The notes beneath the pieces were generated by a model, which was not told the DNA's origin, did no database searches, and worked only from the letters and a program-made list of their open reading frames with translations. Below, in pieces: positions 56,220-64,000 of a stretch of DNA of 64,000 nt. Every line of letters starts with the position of its first letter. Positions within the stretch are counted from its first letter, which is position 1. This stretch comes from Athripsodes cinereus (Eukaryota; Arthropoda; Insecta; Trichoptera; Leptoceridae), in contig OX388314.1 of NCBI GenBank assembly GCA_947579605.1, positions 4,340,001 to 4,404,000 of the forward strand, read 5' to 3'. Position numbers and translations under genes: made by a program.

Positions 56220-58570
56220 CATTTACAATATAGCAATTTAAGCAGTTCTTTTGATACCATAAGAAGGGAAAATTCGCCATATAGGCAGTGTTAATTCTTT
56301 ATTCTGCTTCTGATAGTTTCGTGTTTTCCAACGAATTTGCAAGTTGTAATATTATTATTACATTTTATCATCTAAGCTACAAATGTCTAGGTATGTGTGT
56401 AACTTTGTATGTAATTATATTTGCGTATATTGGTTGTGTGAATGGTGTTGCAGAATCGATTAAGTGCGATTACTTTTAATATTCTTATAAAATGTAATCA
56501 CCTGTTAGATACTAAATACACACATACCTACATACATAGTGTGTACTGTGCATAGTAAACACGTCACTTTATAGTCGTAACACATAATAATATTTATAAT
56601 ATTAGCATTATTATTTTTAATCTTAGGTGCCTACTCGTAATGTAATGAGTTCACACACAAACACTTTCACTAGAGTTATAATGATTATGCTACGATGTTG
56701 TTGATGATTATTGTACTCAAGTAATGAAGTAAGCAGTTTCTAGATCATATTGTATATTTTTGCTCTGCTTCCCTACCTATATGAACCAGTAAATGAAATG
56801 CATATCGCTGATCATTATCTGACCAGTCAGGAATCAAGTAAAACGAAATCGGCACTGTTTTCAGTCGATTGTTTAATTTTGTATATTTTTTTCGTGAAGT
56901 GCAACACGGAATACCCGAAAAACAACATGTTTGATGAAGAAGACATTATAGTAAATTGTACAATACGACAATAACGACATATTAATCTGCACGTAAGACA
57001 ACTAGAATACAATACGACATATTATATGCACGTGAGACAACTAGAGACAACTTGTGGGAGATACCATAATGGTGTGAGCGGAATAACGCATAGATTAAAA
57101 AAAGTCATGTTAGATAAAATTATTAGATATATACATTACCGAGACGACTGGATGAAATCGCGAACCTATGTGATAAGCCCGCTTTGTGGTATTTTTTGTA
57201 ACATATTATTATGCTCGAATTAGTATTCAAGCAAGTATTGATGCTAATAAAATGTTATTTATTTCAGTTCAATATGCTGATGTCGAATCGTAGATGTGGA
57301 GCGATGAAATACTTTTAGAAATAAAATCAATATGTAAAGATGTCGCGATAATAAATAAATATGATTATCATAGTAGGAAATGATAATAATGTCGCTTAAT
57401 GATAAGTTTATGTCACTCTTATTACATAAATCGATACATTTTTGTATGTTAATAGTACCGATAATACAATGTACAATGTTCCGTACATAGTATAGCGTAT
57501 TTAGTATGGTAAATAGAGTACATTATTAATCCTACTTAACACAATACATATAATATTATTGTTATATCGATGAGATGGTGGATTAACTTGGTGACATTAT
57601 TTATATTACATTGACAAGACGTGTACAGAACTATTATATTTGTTGGTATTTATTTATAACACTTAAATATATTTTTTTATTCAGTATACATACTCTAGGA
57701 ATGCACAGTATACACTACATACTTATTTATATATAATATACCATCCGTATCGTATTGCTTTTCATTTAGATATTTGTTTTGTGAAAATATTATGTTTTCC
57801 TGGTAATATTTTAGCCAATCTTACTAAGTTTAATTATTAAAAATATTTATTGCGATTCTCGTCGTACACTTTTTATATTTTCACAAATGTATAGAAATTA
57901 TAAACATTAATAAAAGAACATGTTTGTCAGTATACAGTACAAAACAAAACAGAAGAGAAAAAAAAGTTTTATGCACAGTTAAATTTTCCATAATACAATT
58001 TCTTCCAGTCAACGTCCTTCATCTCCAAGTAGTGATTATCGGACTTGGTATTAAACGATAAAAAATTCAATTAATTAAGATAATTTAACTCTTTAGAAAA
58101 CTCCTATTAATCTTAAACAGCAATCAGCTCTTTTTGTAAAACTCAAAACTTTATTCAAATTGTTTTACGAATTTACAGAAATATAGGTAAGTATATAGTG
58201 GTATTTCCTAGTAACTTCGTGTTTTGAACCTAATTCACTTTTGTTTTTACAATGTTATATACCTACATTATTATAAAAATGTGTCTTTTATATTATAATC
58301 GTCAAAACATTTGTCACGGATTATTCTGCAAGGACACATTTTTACATGAACACTATTTTGTGTTCCATTAATTCTCTATGTATTATTCTAACGGACCGTA
58401 GCTTGCATCTTATTAGCAGCTGTGTATTGTTTGTTTATCAACAGTTAAGTTACTATTGTATATCATTATTTACGACTGTGTAATTGTGACAACTGTATTT
58501 ATTTTTTGGTTACTTTTTCATCTCTTATTGGATGTGTTCAAATGGCTGAGCTAATAGAATGTGTAAAAAA
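56220..58570. other. Gene-free stretch with a small tandem repeat
   Basis: At about 56974-57046 a 39-bp unit (ACGACATATTA ... ACGT(A/G)AGACAACTAGA) is present twice. Otherwise there are only random frames. Confidence 0.45.
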
Positions 58571-58577
58571 TAAACTT

Positions 58578-58965
58578 ACCAGTCAGCAGACCAGCTGCAT
58601 GCAATAAAATTGTAAGCTGTCCATGACAACAAAAAATTAATAGATTCTGGATAGGTAGCAAATTTTATCTCTGAATTTAAGATTTTTTTTTAATTGTTTA
58701 TTGTACAGCATTTTTTTAATTATTATTATTTACGCATTCCACCTAATAATGAGTAATTTTGCAAAATTTACACCATTTAAAAACATAAAATGTTATGAAA
58801 TCTACCTAACTGGGCATGAGCCAGTTCCAAGGCAGACTGAATCAGTTTTTAGCCTTACTTTGTCGCAACACTTTAACATTCTTTACGTTAAGTACTTAAG
58901 TTATAAAATGACGTTATTTTTTGAACACTCAAAAACTTACGGAAAAGAGTGGAAGACCAAATCTT
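58578..58965 (+). mobile_element. Family A MITE with internal extra DNA
   Basis: Left blocks CCAGTCAGCAGACCAGCTGC, TTCTGGATAGGTAGCA and ATCTCTGAATTTAAGAT (58578-58684) and right block TTTTGAACACTCAAAAACTT with GAGTGGAAGACCAAATC (58917-58963) belong to family A. In other copies they lie about 40-50 bp apart. About 180-190 bp of extra DNA, carrying most of an 88-codon frame (58701-58967), separates them here and is probably a later insertion. Confidence 0.55.
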
Positions 58966-58969
58966 AACA

Positions 58970-59635
58970 TTAACCTTATAGTGCAGTTTTAATATTCAAT
59001 AATACGCTTATTAGATACAATTATGCATAGAAAGCATTGTTGTTCAGATTAATGTCTCAGAAGCGAATAAGCGTGCATACATTTGATAGAACTAATATAT
59101 TTAAGCTGGAATTATTGTTCTCTTTTGTTTTATTTATTAGTGCGTTGTTGTTTTCTTCCCTACGTTCCTTCCACACAATCAAACACGCGATACGAAACAT
59201 TTTCATAGTAGGGGCTATTTTCACTCGTGAACTTTCCGCTACATTATGCCTGACCATAAATTCACTACACGAGTTACACTAAACTTAGTTAGACGCGGTG
59301 CTTACATCTGCTTACATCGCGTTTTCTCATCCAACATCATATTACTGTATTATCTTAACTAGGCACTCACTAATATAATATAATGTCAAAATATTATGTA
59401 GTATGTAGATGTCATTAATTTATCATTTCGCTGGACAAAATTGCCAACTGTGAGACACGTGTCCCATCTCCATATTTTTAGTAGCTACTAAATATAGATT
59501 ACAACGTTTGATTTTAAGTGGGTAGTTAACTAACGAATTAACTGCACGCAATAACTTACCCATAGAATGTATTATGATATGATTATCTTGATATTTTTTT
59601 ATCATATTATATACCTACCTACATAATTAGATTAT
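58970..59635. other. No gene seen
   Basis: Two overlapping opposite-strand frames (59037-59282) without motifs; considered chance. Confidence 0.4.
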
Positions 59636-59636
59636 T

Positions 59637-59700
59637 ATTCATTTATTTTTTTATTCTATATTGTACATTGACTACAAACAATTTAATAAATAAATACGGC
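59637..59700 (-). mobile_element. Antisense LINE 3' terminus
   Basis: TTTATTTTTTTATTCTATATTGTACATTGAC is the complement of the terminus shared with 10592, 17624 and 43312 (GTCAATGTACA-x-TA-AGAATA plus AAATAAA). Only the extreme end is recognisable. Confidence 0.4.
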
Positions 59701-59799
59701 AATTTTATCGTAATTATATATAAGAAAGCTTAATTTAGTATCAAATAAATAAAATAAGATATTCAAATACTGTTTAATGGATGCACGGCAAATAGCTTT

Positions 59800-59970
59800 C
59801 TCACTTCTTTGTTAGTTTTCGAGTGTCCTGCACGTGGCAGGTGTTCGTAAAGCATTACATTTTAGGTATGCCACCCATCCTGAAGCACTTGACTTTTATT
59901 GACTCGGAGAGGACATCTAGAATGTTTATTAAATGTAATTGGTTCGCTAACTACCACACTTGTGAGAAAT
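59800..59970 (-). mobile_element. Family A MITE, reverse orientation
   Basis: TTAGTTTTCGAGTGTCCTGC, GTGGCAGGTGTTCGTAAAGC, GGTATGCCACCCATCCTGAA and GGTTCGCTAACTACCACACTTGTGAG match the copies at 13720 and 31865. The terminal GCCGTGATGG is gone. Confidence 0.65.
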
Positions 59971-60149
59971 GTCTGAATGAATATTGAAATATTTACTGCA
60001 ATGTATTGATAATTAATGTTTTTATTTATTTGTTTTTTGTGTATCGTATGAGTTGTATAGAAGATTTTTAACGTATGTTTTACAGGATAAATGAGATAAT
60101 TAAGTAGATGAATTATTGTGATATTATTGCTTTTGTAGTTTGTTGATAC

Positions 60150-60248
60150 TTCGAATGAGAAATTTGTAATTTTTTTCTTTTTTATGTAATGCGTGATTTT
60201 ATGTAAAATCCATTAGCGGTTTATATGATTAAATAAATAAATAAATAA
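60150..60248 (+). mobile_element. Possible LINE 3' tail with (AAAT)n
   Basis: GCGGTTTATATGATTAAATA with further AAAT units at 60213-60247 resembles the terminus at 25520-25547. The preceding T-rich sequence may be 3' UTR. Confidence 0.4.
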
Positions 60249-60254
60249 TGGAAA

Positions 60255-61785
60255 ATTTTGTTTTATTTGAGAAATTTTATAGAACGATAAACCATTGAAA
60301 CTCGTTTATTATTTAGCATTGGTATAAAAATTCATAGAATAGTGTGTATCTACATTTTGAATACAGTATACTGCAATTAGATACAGGAAGTAACTTCATA
60401 GTTGAAATTTTTATAAAATATTACAATTGAATTATAAAACGATTTATCATAAGATGATGATGATTATGATAAATTTCACTTATCTCGACGTGAAATAAAT
60501 AATAATATGATGGGAAGCTCGGAATACGAAATAGTAAAACAATGCATGCAAATCAGTATTGTAGGAATCTAAACAGACGCCGAATATAAGCACATGAAAA
60601 AATATTTTCCAATTTGAAATTATATTTTATGTCTATTTACCTACAATTTATGGAAAATATATATTTTTTTAATTCACATTTACAGTGCAAGGCTTTTACA
60701 TGCATTAGTCATTACAGTAATACAGTATTATAATGATGCTGTGTAAAAAGACAATACAAATATATTATGTATAATAAAAAAGATAATTTAGAGTAGGTGT
60801 AAAAATGTTATGAATGAATGTATGAATAATAGATTATCGATATCGTTGTTATGATTGTAGTTATTCAAATGGTTATCTCAAATTTTTCTATTGTGTCAAA
60901 CTCGTTCGTTTTACATTATTGTAAATATTATAATCTTCTGCATAAGTCTATCAGTCATCAAATTTGCGAACGAAATTTCATAGAAAGTCAGAATGTAAAG
61001 CACCGTTTTGAATTTGTTTGTAATGAAAAACCAGAGTGTTTTTCCTATAAAAGTAAAGGGACCAGAAGAAAACCATAAGATATATTATATTCACAATGAA
61101 TGATAAACCTTTTTGTCGTATTTTGTGATGATACAAAATAATGTCTTTTATTTTAAGTATTTGCAATCACCCGGAATACAGTGTTTTGCGGTTGAACAAC
61201 TTATATATTACTGTATTACTATTCCATAGGATAATGAAGTACATAATAATAATAATGGTACATGTGTGATATATTCCGAGCCATTTCTTTTCTGCGACAT
61301 CAATGGTATAGCGTTTAACCCAACCTCATTGTCAGTCATAGGACCCGAAGCGTCCCTTTTGGAAAATCATAGATACTGTACATAGTAAAGGAGATAGTAG
61401 AATGATAAATGATAAACTATAATACCTTTTCCCAAATAAATAGAGAGGTTCTTATGGACTACGTTATTATCTTATCATTTCCCCCATCTATCCGAGCCCT
61501 TTTTTGTGTTATCGAAGGTTTCCCCATTACATAATGTAAACGTATTTTTTTTGCATAATCCCGAAAGTCTTAAACTAATATGTTTCATTATCTCTTTCAT
61601 GAAAGTTTTAAACCTAGAATGAAATGGGTTGAACACTAAGATACGAGAAGTTCAAGACTTTTAATCTTATTTATGTACTTAGTATATTTTTATATCTGCT
61701 CTGTAAAATATTAGATACTTACAAGTTTTACTAATATAAAACGTATATTTTATTCATCTTAACATTTTGCATGTATGAAGTAACT
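60255..61785. other. Gene-free AT-rich stretch
   Basis: Motif-free frames only (60851-61166); no element recognised. Confidence 0.4.
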
Positions 61786-61790
61786 GATGA

Positions 61791-61956
61791 ATGTTTTTTG
61801 TGTAGTGAAGTTTTCATACATTTTGTAACTTAGTTTTGTTTATTTATGATGTTTATATTACCAAACAGCAAGTATGTTTTTTGTGTAGTGAAGTTTTCAT
61901 ACATTTTGTTACTTAGTTTTGTTTATTTATGATGTTTATATTACCAAACAGCAAGT
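61791..61956. repeat. Tandem duplication, 83-bp unit, two copies
   Basis: Units 61791-61873 and 61874-61956 differ at one base (TTTGTAACTT against TTTGTTACTT). Each begins ATGTTTTTTGTGTAGTGAAG and ends CCAAACAGCAAGT. This is a recent local duplication in non-coding DNA. Confidence 0.95.
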
Positions 61957-61959
61957 AAG

Positions 61960-63185
61960 ATAAGTTTTACATTTACCTATTTAGTTCTTGAGATCTAAGA
62001 ATTCTTTTGGGAAAATTATGAGTTTAATACATCTGCTTTACGTAAAGAAATAATTTTATCTGAGTTATACTAATCTCACTTATTTATAAAAAAATACACA
62101 CACTATGCAAACTGAGATAGCACTATTATTGTATTGAAAAACGTTGGTTTTCAAAAAAAATATGCACATGCGTGTCGCTTTTGTTTTATTGTTTCATCAG
62201 ATATTTTGAGTTAAATAAATCCATTCGCGTAGAAAGCGTAATTTCGTTCGGTCATTGAGATTTTCATTTTCCCATGATGGACATTTAAAAGTTTAATTTA
62301 TAAAGAAGTTGCTCTATACATTTTTTTTACGGTAATAAATTTACAAAGGTGTGAACAAATCTTGAAGGTGTTTGCTGGGTATGAATTTAATTATAGTAAT
62401 TAGTATGGTAACTACATATCTACCCACGAGTTATTAAGTACGTTATTACAAAGTTGATGAAGATGAATATCGCGTCGGATGATGTATATTACATATTGTT
62501 ATTACATTGCAGTATCAGATTACACGATAACAGATCACAATCAGTAATCACAGATTCTCATTAAATTGATGTTATTTATACTTTGCTTACTATACATGAC
62601 TGAAGTCAACTATAATATGAAATTTCTATCTCACAACAATTTGTTAACCCTGAAAAAATCAAAATCTTATTTACAAAGTACCTACATATTATTTTTTTCT
62701 GTGGTGCACTTACTCAGTGTTAGATATTATTTATTTATCGTAAATAAAAAAAAAACATTAATCGTGACAGTGTTCATTCACCTTTGCGATGAGCGATGCA
62801 CACGATATACCCAAATTCAAAATTTTCATTAATATATATGAATTTCGTTCTATATATTGTCATTTTTAAAGTTTTCTAATAGCAGCTGTTATTCTAAGGC
62901 TTAAAAACATTGAGTAGGGATAATTTTTCTCTTGCTCAAAGTTGAAACAATGCTAATCTTCATTTGTGAGTATGGTGACATTTATTCAGGTCTTAGAGTT
63001 GGAATAACAGCTATTCCTAATTGTGACGACGGCTTAATATGTTTATGTAGGTATTATTATCTACTGAATACTGATGTATTACCTACTATGTGCAAGGTGG
63101 TAAAACAATACTTAGGTACCTTTACATACTTTTAGTATTCGATATTGGACACAGTTCTACTTACAAGTTTATTCAATGAATATCT
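61960..63185. other. Gene-free AT-rich stretch
   Basis: An 88-codon frame at 62566-62832 has no motif. Nothing else is recognised. Confidence 0.4.
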
Positions 63186-63189
63186 ACAC

Positions 63190-63262
63190 ACGGTACAGCG
63201 GTGAACTCTCCTTCTCGCATGTCCGAGTCCGAGTCCCAGTCCTGAGGCGATTTTGAATGGTC
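63190..63262 (+). mobile_element. tRNA-like SINE head
   Basis: GGTACAGCGGTGAACTCTCC (A-box-like) and GAGTCCGAGTCCCAGTCC (B-box-like, GTCCGAGTCCC) occur at tRNA-like spacing. A full cloverleaf is not evident. Following text (GGCGATTTTGAATGG) may be SINE body. Confidence 0.4.
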
Positions 63263-63299
63263 GGATGAGCCTATCCTATCTATATATTCCTACCAGTGG

Positions 63300-64000
63300 C
63301 GTTTCATACTGGGTAGGCCCACCCTCAATAATGAATAGGTATTAATAAGCTATTTATCAAATATAAAGTATCTAAATCACTCGCAAACTAATGATTAGCC
63401 TTGAGGAATACAAAGTACGTAAGGTGAAAACAATAGTTCCATTTCACTTTAAAAGTAAAATAAAACGATAAAAATTTTGTTGTAAAAATTTATTCCATGT
63501 ACATGTATAATGGTTACTAAGAACTGACAGTGTCACTCTCGTCAATAAATCATGATTAAAGTAGAAGAAAACATTTGTTTTTTAATTTCGTCTTAAGAAG
63601 TAAGGCTTCTAGTGAAACAAAGTGTTGTTTGATGGTTTCAACGGCGCGGCGTCGCATCAAAGTGACCAATAGAATTCACTCTCTTACAATAGTGCGCACA
63701 ATATTCAAAATGATCGGATTGTTAACTGCGCGTAATTTTTTTAATTATTTTTAAGTCTGGAAACTTCAGATAAAGCCCGGCTTTTCGGCTTGTATGGAAG
63801 AGACGCTACTTGTTTCTACTATCAGTATTATTACCTGTGGTGTTATTTATATACAGATGTTTATTTATTCCTATATTATTGTTATTAGTATGCATTTTAA
63901 GTTTAGCTGTGTCACTGTTCACTGTCTATCAAACTGTCCATTTGTTTACACGATGTAGTTATGAATCGAGTTAATACCTAGATAGCTGAATTATTGTGAA
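63300..64000. other. No gene; possible hAT end at 63294
   Basis: CAGTGGCGTTTCATACTGGG followed by TAGGCCCACCC looks like a hAT-type left terminus, but no matching right end was found before the window ends. Confidence 0.3.

Noticed and set aside
1..64000. CRISPR arrays, bacterial operons, promoters or terminators
   Set aside because: No regularly spaced direct repeats and no prokaryotic gene structure; the retroelement content is clearly eukaryotic.

Overview
The window is AT-rich, low-complexity eukaryotic DNA, most likely from an insect. Evidence: many decayed non-LTR retrotransposon (LINE) 3' ends, tRNA-derived SINE pieces and a dense crowd of small inverted-repeat DNA transposons, with frequent TAGGTACCTA-like strings and (ATT)n or (AAAT)n tails. 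A hemipteran or another large-genome insect is my guess; the order cannot be fixed from the sequence alone. There is no bacterial-style gene organisation, no rRNA, no complete tRNA gene and no CRISPR. I recognise no host protein-coding gene. The two longest open frames (445 and 190 codons) are both reverse-transcriptase C-terminal regions of LINEs. Most of the window is probably intergenic or sits inside very long introns.

Layout: 0-6 kb holds a LINE nest: an RNase-H-type LINE tail (about 2.65-3.29 kb) interrupted by another LINE's 3' tail, then a 5'-truncated LINE (about 3.29-5.25 kb) interrupted in frame by a CR1/L2-type 3' end with an (ATT)n tail. 6-8.3 kb carries a truncated SINE, a long-TIR MITE, a hAT-like terminus and an antisense LINE C-terminus. 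10.3-11.6 kb has two antisense LINE 3' ends, the longer one split by a 322-bp foldback element flanked by TGTA. 12-23 kb has further antisense LINE C-termini, a 261-bp-type MITE family (called family A here), a TTAA-flanked piggyBac-like MITE, a hAT MITE with an 8-bp duplication, and a SINE with visible pol III boxes. 26.3 kb has the second TTAA MITE. 28-30 kb has tRNA-like SINE heads and a (CA)n microsatellite. 31.8-34.4 kb has the one two-ended family A copy and a 1,335-bp transposon with perfect 38-bp inverted termini. 38.2-39 kb is a 5'-truncated LINE with poly(A). 40.7-43.5 kb has another LINE relic, an inverted-repeat element between 14-bp direct repeats, a LINE tail and a partial third TTAA MITE. 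45.5-59.9 kb has more family A copies, antisense CR1/L2 debris, a 610-bp Harbinger-like element with TTA duplications, and LINE relics. The last 4 kb has an 83-bp tandem duplication and a tRNA-like SINE head.

Nothing here acts together as a pathway. The story is a layered record of transposition: several insertions interrupt older elements cleanly, so their target duplications and relative ages can be read. The items most worth following are the foldback element whose excision would rejoin a LINE reading frame, the 1.3-kb transposon whose terminal motif recurs inside it, the TTAA MITE family, the many-copy family A, and two splice-site-bounded mini-exon candidates with compatible phase. All boundaries and family assignments were made by eye, without alignments or database searches.
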